From Anastatus disparis (Eukaryota > Arthropoda > Insecta > Hymenoptera > Eupelmidae): a stretch of 64,000 bases of DNA. Shown here one piece after another: positions 12,816-22,374 of this stretch (within the stretch, counting starts at the first letter, position 1; every line of letters starts with the position of its first letter). The notes under the pieces were generated by a model that worked only from the letters and a program-made list of their open reading frames with translations, was not told where the DNA came from and made no database searches. A program made the translations under genes and the position numbers. The stretch covers positions 9,936,001 through 10,000,000 of the forward strand of contig JAFFSR010000251.1 in assembly GCA_017163975.1 (NCBI GenBank), in the 5' to 3' direction.

Positions 12816-13531
12816 GTTCCTAATCAATTAATTATATTTAATTTCATCCAAACAGTTTATCTCAAAAAATTTTTTTATTTCAGATACTAAATGCTAAAAA
12901 TTTTATTATAATTTTTTACCTAACAAGAAATGCTTTACTAGTTTAGTAATCAAGACCTTTAACATTGGAAACCAACAGCTCCAATCTCATCCAATCAAAC
13001 TGTAATAATTAGAGTGAAATTGAATATTTTGTTTACAAATCTGCATGGGACTGTAAGTAAAATAATTGTATACTTTATCATAAGTATCTTGTAATTAGAA
13101 CTATTGAACAGTCGGTCAAATAATTGAAATTTTTAATATTTTTGATTCTAAAGTTTTACTGTTACAATCAATTTAAATTTCGAGTTAAAATAAGTTCATT
13201 TAAAAATATATTGGTACAATAAATGTTAAGATATAAAATTAAGTAAAATTAGTTCAAAAGATTTAGTTCGTAGCTTAAAAATTTTAAAAAAAGATTGGTG
13301 AAATTAATCTTTTCTTATGTTTCTTAAAATCGGTCAAATTACAATCATAAATGAAGCGTTTTCCGAATTTGGAAATTTTAGAATGTTGTTCAAATCTGCA
13401 TAATTTTTTACAAATGACATTTCTTTTCATAGCCTTTTTATGAAATTATTTGCCCATAATAACAGAGATAATACTTGTTCTAATATAGACATATTTGAAA
13501 AAGAATTACGTTTTATGCTGTTGAAAAAAAA
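12816..13531. other. AT-rich DNA without a recognisable gene
   Basis: No reading frame, repeat or RNA signal stands out on either strand. Confidence 0.5.
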
Positions 13532-15170
13532 ACGCTGCCAAGTGCTTTGGCGCAATGCTTTCTCATAGAGCGCATTGAGTTAGAGTATTTTGATTTTATT
13601 TTTTTAAATACGATTTTAATATAAATGTCCCTATCCTCTGTATTGAAGGCTGTCTTAATACCTACGAAAACTATATGAATTTTACTCTTTCTTACTTTTG
13701 TCATTTGCATAATGTGATTTTATGATGCTCTAAAATTAAAAATGCGTTTATAAAATTAATTTTCCCAAGCTTGTCTTCTTAACACTATAACCAATAACTT
13801 GCATACAAATTTTGGAACATTTTCATCGAATAGTTTACAAAAAATACCAAATAATTGAAAAATAAACATTGTTTTAAAATTTTCAAAACGCTTTAACGTT
13901 ACAACTACGCTAAGAAAACCAGTTTTCAAAAGTTCATTTTATTTAGGCAATCATAAATAATTTCTATACATAATTTTAAGCTACTTCATCGAGTAGTTTA
14001 CGTAAAATACCAAAAAATAAGTGAAATTCTATTCAAAATTTACAAAATGCTCTAAAATTAAAACTGCACTAAGAAAATAAGTTTTTCCAAGCTTGCTTTA
14101 ATTAGGCAATAACAAATAATTTGTATGAAAATTTTTGAGCAAATCTATCGAATGGCTTTTGTGTAATAGAAAAAAAATGAAATATGAACATTTTTTCCAA
14201 AATTTTCAAAATGCTCTAAAATTAAAACTGCGCTAAGAAAATAAGTTTTCCAAAGCTTGATTTATTCAGATAATAGTGAATAATTTGCATGAAAATTTTT
14301 GAGCAAGTTTATCGAGTGATTTTTGTGCAATAGAAAAGAAATTAAAAATAAAAAATTTTTTCAAAATTTTCAAAATGCTCTAAAATTAAATGTGCGCTAA
14401 GAAAATTGAAGAAAATTAGTTTTCAAAAGTTCATTTTATTTTGACAATCATAAATAATTCCCATACATAATTTGAAGCTCCTTCATCGAGTAGTTTACGT
14501 AAAATATAAAAAAAAATTAGAAAAATTTTATTCAAAATTTTCAAAATGCTCTAAAATTAAAACTGCACTGAGAAAATAAGTTTTTCAAAGCTTGTTTTAT
14601 TTAAGCCATTGCAAATGATTTCCATAAAAATTTTCGAGCAAATCTATCGAATGGTTTTTGTGTAATAGAAAAAAAATGAAAAATAGAGATTTTTTCCAAA
14701 ATTTTCAAAATGCTCTAAAATTAAAACTACGCTAAGAAAATAAGTGTTCCAAAGCTTGTTTTCTTTAGACAATAGCGAATAACTTGCATACAAATTTAGA
14801 AGTAAATCTATCGAATGGTTGTCGTAAAATAAAAGATAAATGAAAAAAAATTTTTTTTTTTTAAATTTTCAAAATACTCTAAAATTAAAAGTGCGCTAAG
14901 AAAATCAGTTGGTAAAAGTTTTTCTTCTTTTGGCAGTCGCAAATAATGTTTATACAAATTTTCAAGAAAATTCTTCGAGTAGTTTACGTAAAATATCAAA
15001 AAAATGAAAAATCAAAATTTTTTTAAAATTCTTAAAATGGCTCTAAAAAAAAAACTGAGCTAAGAAGATCAATTTTCAATAGCTTCCCCCCCGTTAGACA
15101 AAAAAATAAATTGCATGCAAAATTTGAATTAATCCATCGAGTAGTTCTCGAGATCTTATTGGCGTACTGA

Positions 15171-15215
<45 letters not shown>

Positions 15216-15337
15216 TACATACAGACATTTTCTGGAAACCACTTTTTTCGACTCCCTGAGTCTAAATATGTACAAATTAATGAAAAAATAGAAACAAATT
15301 TTTTTTACCGATACAATGCTTTCTCTATGAGAAAGCA
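13532..15337 (+). mobile_element. Satellite-bearing non-autonomous element, full copy
   Basis: It starts ACGCTGCCAAGTGCTTTGGC and ends in the hairpin-like TGCTTTCTCTATGAGAAAGCA. The sequence TGCTTTCTCATAGAG just inside the left end is the inverted partner of the right end. Between them are about ten degenerate tandem units of 140-150 bp, each with an AATGCTCTAAAATTAAAACT block, a GCTAAGAAAAT block and an ATCTATCGAGTAGTTTACGT block, then a (CA)n tract at 15171-15210 and a conserved TTTTCTGGAAACCACTTTTT segment. Other copies are at 56855-58639 and 62272-64000. Short frames on the minus strand only reflect the repeat unit. Confidence 0.7.
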
Positions 15338-15395
15338 ATTAATGTAAATGTACTTGAAAACTTTTTTATGTTAGAAAAGAGACAGATAATAACCT

Positions 15396-15680
15396 TGTGG
15401 GGACACCCACCTGTCTCTGTATGCGAGCGGCGCTGTAAGCGCACCAACACACATGTAAGTGTGTACATGAAAACGCCTCTGCGCAGGCTCAATTTAGTCG
15501 AGGAAGAAGCAGCTCAACGACTGCTTCTCTGTACCTCAGTCTTGTTCCGCCAGCCACTGCGCTTAGTCGCTTTGGCTATCTAATAAAGTCACACTCAACT
15601 TATATAGTATCTGACTTATTTTCCAGATCTCGATCTCCTTCTACATTATATATATATTCATTGCCACACAAGGCATTACA
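15396..15680 (+). repeat. 5' LTR
   Basis: Starts TGTGGGGACACCC and ends GGCATTACA. An AATAAAG near 15581 is a possible polyadenylation signal. It differs from the 3' LTR by CAACGACTG against CAACAACTG and by AGATCTCGATC against AGATCCCGATC. Confidence 0.85.
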
Positions 15681-15681
15681 T

Positions 15682-15700
15682 CTGGTGACCCCGACGTGAT
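15682..15700 (+). promoter_or_regulatory. Putative tRNA primer-binding site
   Basis: The TGGTGACCCCGACGTGAT stretch begins one or two bases after the LTR. TGG matches the complement of a tRNA CCA end. The identity of the primer tRNA is not established here. Confidence 0.6.
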
Positions 15701-17030
15701 GGAATGTCTCAACTTCCTTGAATACGCGCTCCCGTGCGTGACCAGGTATTTTGTCGATTATCTTAACCGCGTATTCAAGATCCGTGGACAATGACTCCAA
15801 GTTGGCACTGGTCACTGCATTTGAAGGATGGCGCGAGGTCCATTATAAAATCGGCCACCTGCACTTTGATTCGGGTAGCGGGCGATACCGGACGGAGAAT
15901 GGATGGCAAAGAATGCTTAAAGATGCGCAACAATTTTATTTTTCAAGTATCACCATCCGCGAGTGGTGGCCCATAGATGTGTCCGAGCTCCAAAAATTGT
16001 TGGATATTAATTTAGTTAACCCGTCGGGTCGGGAGGAGCGAACACATCTAACGGGCGTTGATTTGCGCGGCGTTGTGGTAACGCCTACGGCACTGGAGAT
16101 GCTGTCCCGATTCTCCACTATTGAAGGATTGATTATTGGAAAAACTACCGGGTTTTTCGAGAATCGGGTCAGCCTTGAAGGTGTCAAGCATCTTGCCGTC
16201 CATGACAACCCGATGGTTCGTCTTGCTTGGGAGAAGAAACGCGAGGAGGATAGCTCCGACGAGCGCATTTGATCCCATGGCTCAACCGCCGGGCTACTAG
16301 TATGCTCACTTCCTTAAGGTTTGTACAATGTCCACAGTTGCGTCTGAAATTTTTAATCGAGTTTCTCAAGGACAATGATAAAATTTCTGAGCTTAGCCTG
16401 GTGGATTGTTCCAACATCGACCCAATGTTGCAGATGTGGCAGCTCCCTGTATGGGTGTTCACTGAGCTTAACTCCTTGAGCACCTTCCGCATGGAGTATA
16501 ACACCACGACCGCCGAACCACTGGACTTTATTCACCAACCAGACCTCCATACTCTTCCTTCTTTAATGGAGTTGAGCCTTAAAGGCAGTAGATTCACCGA
16601 GCAGTACTTGCAAAAGTTTTTAAATCATGCTCCAGTGCTTCGTGTGGTCGATTACACGGGTTTGGACATCCCCCAGCGAAGATTAGATTTCTCGGGTCTT
16701 CAACATCTGACCACGCTGAGACTGCCTTACCATCGTGGCATTGAGGACACCCTGGAGTCTCTTTCTTCCCTCCAAGTACGTGACGTCACCATTACCAACA
16801 CCTTGGGGAAGAATAACAAAGGTAACAGAGCGTTTAGCTCACGCTTCATTATGGACGTCATCACCAGGGTGCCTTCATTCAACTTCTTAGCGCTCAACTG
16901 CAAGATCTGCATGCGTGACACCATGCGTAGGCAGCTTATTAACCTCGGCGCCTACGTCACACAGAAGAACCCCATAACATCTGGGTCTTCACACTATGAG
17001 CGTTTCGAAGTTTGGGTCTTTTACAACTAG
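15699..17030 (+). pseudogene. Captured F-box/LRR-like host gene inside the LTR element (frameshifted)
   Basis: Three consecutive frames read as one protein. 15699-15794 starts at the ATG next to the primer site and encodes 31 residues with an LPCV...FVDYL pattern like the start of an F-box. 15742-16272 continues with KLALVTAFEGWREVHYKIG, resembling the end of an F-box, then the first leucine-rich repeats. 16269-17030 (about 250 aa) holds more repeats of the form LxxLxLxxC/N, such as ISELSLVDCSNI, LPSLMELSLKGSRF and LQHLTTLRLPY. The frames overlap by about 53 and 4 bases, so one frame change per junction would restore continuity. There are no introns and GC is near 50 percent, unlike its surroundings. 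If functional it would be a substrate receptor of a Skp1-Cullin-F-box ubiquitin ligase; that is inference. Alternatives are decay of a captured gene, programmed frameshifting or assembly errors. Confidence 0.6.
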
Positions 17031-18759
17031 ACCACAGCGGTCCAAACCCGCGTACCCTTTACTAACACCTTTGTAATTGTGCAATAGTTAATTAACCGGT
17101 TTATTTTTCTTATTTCACTTCACTCTTCATATTTTTTTGTACTCTGTTCATTCCTTTTTTTCTATTTTTTTTTTTTTTTTTTTATACAGAGTCACATTCT
17201 TGCAATAAATTGCGTTCTAGTCAACGCATTACCCTTAAAGTAGAGCAAAGTAAACTCACGTTTATAATAATTTCTTTTTTAAAACAGTCAAGTGCACTAC
17301 TTAAAATCTTAATTACTTAATCATAATATGCACTCTGCATTTTGCATTTTGTACACTCAACTCTTACTTTTGATTCATGCAACTTAGCATACGCCAAATA
17401 AGCAATTTGTATTATAATAAATTGATGCTACTTAACCTAATAAGTAATAATTATCTTGACAAACTAAAAAATTGCAATGCATCAACCACTCTTGTCAACA
17501 AATTATAATTTAGTGAGTTGTACACACACACAAGCATAATCTGTAACTTCATAGTGCATTTGACTGCAATAACTAATGCGCAAAATTCTGCGATTATGTA
17601 AATATTTTGTAATATTTCACAGCGAATCTAATGTAGTACATAACTGCGCTCATACTTGAAAGTAAAGCACTATAAGTGCATAACATGTAAATATACTCAA
17701 GTACCTTAATGCAATCCGCAACAAGCACTAAACTTGTTCCGTGCGTACCATTTTTTGCGTATAGCGCAATTGTATAAAAAGTATCTATTTCACTGCACCT
17801 TTAAGTGAATTAATCAATAATAGCGATAAATAGCTAACAAAAATTAACAGTTCTTACTGCAATAAAGCATTTTTTGCGAATACTCTAAGGAAAAATCTTA
17901 TGTAAATCCTAAAGGATTTATAGACTAAAAAAATTAATAATATTAACAGTTCTCACTGTAACAAAGACTTCTAGTCAAAGAAACCATAAATAAATCTTAA
18001 GAGGCGGTCGGAACCAAATCGGTGACTTGCGGTATATATCAAGTCAGCATTTTTCGCTTTACGATAATATTTTGAATATTTTTATGGCTTAAACCATTTC
18101 AAATTATTCTTTATATACATGACTAGAGGAAATGACTATATTTTTACCATATGAATAAGTAAATAAATTATTATAAGCATTTATTACAAATATCAAACTG
18201 ACTTGACATATACCGCATGCAAAAAACTGTCCTGTCGATTGTTAAGTGGCATTTTTCGCTTTATAACAATATTTTGTATATTTTTGTGGCTTTAACTATT
18301 TTAAATTATTCTTTATATACATGACTAGAGGAAATGACTATATTTTTACCATATTAATAAATGAAAAAATTATTATAAGCATTTATTACAAGCACCGAAC
18401 TAAGTCACCGATTTGGTTCCGACCGCCTCTTAAGAGATTGTTAAACAATTGTAATTGTTATGTACTTTAAATAACTATGCTGTGATAATAACTGCGATAT
18501 TCATAATGTTATTGCGATCTTTTATATATTCATTTTTTATGAAACCTTAATGTCTAATGCGATTTTTTAAATTATTATTATGCGATTTAATTCATATTGT
18601 CATTTCTTATTAAAGACTGATTTTAATTGTCATAGAGAGTATTGACTCTAAATTTTAACGAAAAGACTGAATGTAAACTCATCTGTGATATGCGCCTTTT
18701 TGCGCTCTTATAAATAAATAAAGTATCCTTAACAAAATTTAATTGTTGGGGGGGAGTGA
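17031..18759 (+). other. AT-rich 3' internal region of the LTR element
   Basis: Non-coding in all frames. It contains a long poly-T tract at about 17155-17183, a nested MITE at 18001-18429 and, at its end, the polypurine tract (18741-18759). AATAAA motifs are present near 17204. The composition falls back to that of the flanking genome directly after the LRR stop codon. Confidence 0.6.
18001..18429. mobile_element. Complete TTAA-flanked MITE nested in the LTR element
   Basis: Perfect inverted ends (GAGGCGGTCGGAACCAAATC and its complement, continuing into GGTGACTT) are flanked on both sides by TTAA (17997-18000 and 18430-18433). The interior holds two direct copies of a roughly 120 bp block around GCATTTTTCGCTTTA and CATGACTAGAGGAAATGACT. 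Same family as 1-430. Being inside the LTR element, it inserted later. Confidence 0.85.
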
Positions 18760-19044
18760 TGTGGGGACACCCACCTGTCTCTGTATGCGAGCGGCGCTGT
18801 AAGCGCACCAACACACATGTAAGTGTGTACATGAAAACGCCTCTGCGCAGGCTCAATTTAGTCGAGGAAGAAGCAGCTCAACAACTGCTTCTCTGTACCT
18901 CAGTCTTGTTCCGCCAGCCACTGCGCTTAGTCGCTTTGGCTATCTAATAAAGTCACACTCAACTTATATAGTATCTGACTTATTTTCCAGATCCCGATCT
19001 CCTTCTACATTATATATATATTCATTGCCACACAAGGCATTACA
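18760..19044 (+). repeat. 3' LTR
   Basis: Same length and almost the same sequence as 15396-15680. It follows a GGGGGGGAG purine run and is followed by the ACCT target duplication. Confidence 0.85.
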
Positions 19045-19644
19045 ACCTGATCCTACTTCATTATTTAGTAAAACTAAGAGTTTACAGAACACATCATCGT
19101 TGATACACCAATTACTTTTTATGATCGATGACCAGATATTGTGAAGATGTTTCGTAAAAGTAGCTTCCTGTCAACTTAGATATTATCACCACTAATAATT
19201 AATTGGTCTGCTACAAAGGCCCTTTTACCAAAATTTAAAAATATGCACAGAATTAGAATCGAGGATAGAATTTTCTTCAACAACTACCTTTCAAGTAATA
19301 CCGGTCACTACTATTCACGGGTAGTCTTTAACATTAGTTTTAAAATTTATATGAAGGTGCAAATCATGCTAATTTTTCCAGTGATATTCTAATTGTTTGT
19401 AACTAGAGAAATACTGAGAGTTATTACTGAACGTATTATAAATTTCTTATAATACGTTAAAAAATAAATTAAATTTTGATTTGTAGATGGATAGATAAAT
19501 AAGCAAGATTTAATTAAAAATTTTCGAGGGATTCGTTTATCTTTGCAATTTGGAGAATTTGTGATTCGAGATTGAATACTTGGCTAATATATAAGGTTAT
19601 AAAAATGTCTTCGATACTAAAAAATGATAATACTAAATATAAAA
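19045..19644. other. AT-rich DNA without a recognisable gene
   Basis: No frame, repeat or hairpin stands out. Confidence 0.5.
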
Positions 19645-20790
19645 CCCTGGTAGAAAATTAAGGATAAGATATGCTCAGATAACTAACTGTTGGCTATATC
19701 TCGTCGCTACGCAGTCGCGATAAGTGACCGATAAATACACGATAATATATTAAAGATTACAGAGTTGATATAAAATATAAACACTAAAATAATTAAAATT
19801 TTTTTCTTCTGATTCGAAATAAATTATAAATATTATAATATTCATTATTACAATTCATATGAGTTGTAAATAATTTTGCAATTAAAATCGTTTATAGAAA
19901 GCGAATCTGTATATATACATGCTGCCCGCGATGGCGCCTGTTTGTACAATCGTAAAATATATCCTATAGTTGTGAATACTGAATGTTAGCTGCGCGCGCA
20001 TCACTCGACGCTTCGTCTTCTATAAGCATCTATCTTCATCACTATATGTGCAGGTTAGATTGACTTGACTTAACTTTAAAATTATTAAAGATGCATATAC
20101 AGTTATTGTAATAGTGTCAACATTTTCTGTTCTTTATTGTATAACTTAAATTTATTTGCGAACATATACAGTATGATTATGAATAAAATATCCATGTAAA
20201 ATCAGTGAGTGCGAAGTGCGAGTGAGCGAGTGCATATGTAAACTTAGTGTGAGAGAATACACTGTAAAAGAAAATGGCGAGAAATCACGTCGTTGGTCGA
20301 CGATTTCAATGCGACCATGCACCGTCGATGTTATTTAACATTGTTGAAGCGCAAAATCTAACTGATTTAATCTAAAAATCTTGTGTTCAGTTTACGTGAA
20401 ATCACGCAAAGCACGTTAAAATGTCGCCGTTGAACGAAGTTAAATAACCTCGACGGTGCATGGTCGCATTGAAATCTTCGACCAACAACGTGATTTTCTG
20501 TTATTTTTTTTACAGTGTAAGACTGTCCGTTTAGGAACTGAAAAGGAAACAAGGAGTGAACAGCCTTTCTCTTTCTCACTAACTGTGTTCCCATATGCGT
20601 GCTCATTCACACTTTGTAATATGCTGTTTATGAATATATATAATTCAACATTGACCATATTCTCCCGATACCATCGCGATAATTCGTTAAGAGTAATGGA
20701 GGTTTATCGCGATATCTAAAAGCATATGATCGCGACTGCCCATAAAATACGGAATGATATACTGAAAATATGCTCAACTTTCTACCAGGG
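19645..20790. mobile_element. Element with CCCTGGTAGAAA inverted ends
   Basis: CCCTGGTAGAAAATTAAGG at the left end and the complement of CCCTGGTAGAAAGTTGAGCA at the right end bound 1.15 kb. Similar short termini occur near 38218-38235 and 50466-50480, suggesting a dispersed family. The interior carries a second, complete MITE (20260-20517). There is no transposase. Confidence 0.5.
20260..20517. mobile_element. Nested foldback MITE with TA duplication
   Basis: The ends are CACTGTAAAAGAAAA and its approximate complement, with TA outside both (20258-20259 and 20518-20519). This is the pattern of Tc1/mariner-type MITEs. Inner arms pair GTTGGTCGACGATTTCAATG and GACCATGCACCGTCGATGTT with their complements at 20420-20500. 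The short frames here run through the palindrome and are not genes. Confidence 0.75.
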
Positions 20791-21169
20791 AATAAATACT
20801 GATAATACTAAAAAATAGATTGAAAATAGTTATGGATTTGTGAACTTGTTCGAGGAATTGTCTACCACTTTATTGGATAATTCCGTTAGTTTATTCATTT
20901 TTATTAGAAAATTTTCAAATAAAAAAAAGAACGCTCGAATATGTTTCCGTCGATTGAATTTTGGTTAATAGGCTTTTTTACCATAATAAATAGTAAATTT
21001 TTATAGTATAATTTACTATTTATTTTTTGCTAATCAATATAGTTACTAATATTATATTTTTTAGTAGATTTTACTAAAAAAATTTAGTTGTATTGATATA
21101 GTACTATTTTATGGTAATTTTTTAGTAATGGTTACTAAATTTCGTATAGATTATAATAGTAATAAATTT
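20791..21169. other. AT-rich DNA with internal TAGTAA-type repeats
   Basis: Around 20985-21150 there are several degenerate copies of TTTAGTAA/TTACTAAA, possibly an old foldback. No gene is visible. Confidence 0.4.
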
Positions 21170-21655
21170 TATTCCTACCTCAACAATAATGGCCACTTTA
21201 TTAACTCGTAAAGTGGGCCGGAAGTAAGATATAACTGACTTTTAAAATATTAGCGGGAATAAAGTACTTTATTCCCGATAAAGAAAAAATTTGTAATAAA
21301 TGATCAAATTATTTAATAAAATTATGAAAATTAAAAATTAATATTTTGAAAAAATTCTGAAATTTTAATATTAAAGTTTTATAATATTTGAAAAAAAAGA
21401 CATTTTTTCTTAACAAATATTTATTATGAAAATTTATGTTCGTGATTCCCAACAATATTTGATTATTAAATTGATTTATATTTTAATTTCTTTAGTCGGG
21501 CCCGCTCTTTTTAAGCGGCGACGGTTGAGGTTGGAATAAAGTAAAATATAGAACACGAGAGTAAAGTCTATTGCTCTCTCGGGAATTCACTTCCCTCGCT
21601 TTGCTCGAGTCGTATATGCGACTTTACTCTCTAGTTGCATTATGTACTACTATAT
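21170..21655. repeat. Dispersed inverted-repeat element (TAATGTACTA family)
   Basis: Shares with 10090-10715 the ATTCCTACCT(C/T)AACAAT block, the AAAG(C/T)GGGCCG block and the ACTCTCTAGTTGCAT(T/A)ATG end. Inner parts are inverted (TTATTCC and GGAATAAAG). No protein. Confidence 0.45.
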
Positions 21656-21695
21656 AAAGATTGCTCTTTCTGATATAATATATCTAAATAAATTT

Positions 21696-22067
21696 CCCTG
21701 TTAAAAAAATCAGGTGATAAATGATCCGATTTCTCAGGTGGCTTATCATGCCAAAATATCATGTAACGATTTTTTTTATTTTTACACGTTTCAAACCATG
21801 CTTAGTCAATTCAGAACAGTTTTCAAAAATTTAAACTTAGAAAATTTTTTAGATGGTTTGGTCTTAGAAAAAATGTTGACTAATTTTACAAACAAATTTC
21901 TAAGTTCAAAAATTTCAAAAATTTTCAAAAACTTTTCTGAATTCACTGGTGCAAAAAAAGCATGGTTTGAAACGTGTAAAAATGAAAAAAAATCGTTTCA
22001 TGATGTTTTTGCATGATGAATCACCTGAGAAATGAGGTGATTTGGCACCTGATTTTTTTTATCAGGG
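21696..22067. mobile_element. Foldback MITE with CCCTG ends
   Basis: CCCTGTTAAAAAAATCAGGTG at the left faces the complement of CCCTGATAAAAAAAATCAGGTG at the right. A second pair, TTTTACACGTTTCAAACCAT and its complement, lies near 21783-21802 and 21962-21983. The 100-codon frame inside runs through both arms and is not a gene. Confidence 0.65.
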
Positions 22068-22374
22068 TTATCATAATTATTTACATGTGTAAAAATTTAT
22101 TTATACTTTAACTTTAATTTCTAAAAAATTTTGTTATGAATATTATTTCATTTACACAATTTTTAAATTATTTAAAAATCTTGCAAGTTATGAAACAAGC
22201 TTTTCAAAATTTCATTATAATATAATAAAAAGTAAATAATTCGAATCATATAAATAATTAGAAGGTTTCTGAAGAAAAAAAATAGTTTAACAAATATGTT
22301 ATGAACTTTATTTACAAAAATAGATGTACATAAAAGTCATATCATCTCAATAAAAAAATCATAAAACATTTTTA

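Larger units (their letters stand above)
15396..19044 (+). mobile_element. Non-autonomous LTR retroelement carrying an LRR gene
   Basis: Two direct 285 bp LTRs (15396-15680 and 18760-19044) begin TG and end CA and differ at only about two positions by eye. The element is flanked by a 4 bp ACCT duplication (15392-15395 and 19045-19048), typical of Ty3/gypsy-like integration. TGGTGACCCCGACGTGAT directly after the left LTR has the form and place of a tRNA primer-binding site, and a G-run (GTTGGGGGGGAGTGA) directly before the right LTR is a polypurine tract. No gag, protease, reverse transcriptase, RNase H or integrase motif occurs between the LTRs, so mobilisation would need proteins in trans. 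The interior holds a leucine-rich-repeat gene at clearly higher GC than the surroundings, a long AT-rich 3' part and a nested MITE. Confidence 0.85.

Noticed and set aside
13532..15337. CRISPR-like array because of regularly spaced repeats
   Set aside because: Units are degenerate, contiguous 140-150 bp tandem repeats without unique spacers, in a eukaryotic genome.
15032..15338. Minus-strand frames with long Cys-Val runs
   Set aside because: They are translations of the (CA)n microsatellite.
15600..15815. Minus-strand 71-codon frame over the LTR and leader
   Set aside because: Antisense shadow of the LTR and LRR start region, without a motif.
15396..19044. An endogenous retrovirus
   Set aside because: No gag, pol or env motif could be found; only LTRs, priming sites and an LRR gene.
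21714..22016. 100-codon frame
   Set aside because: It runs through both arms of a foldback MITE, so similar residues recur at both ends for structural reasons only.
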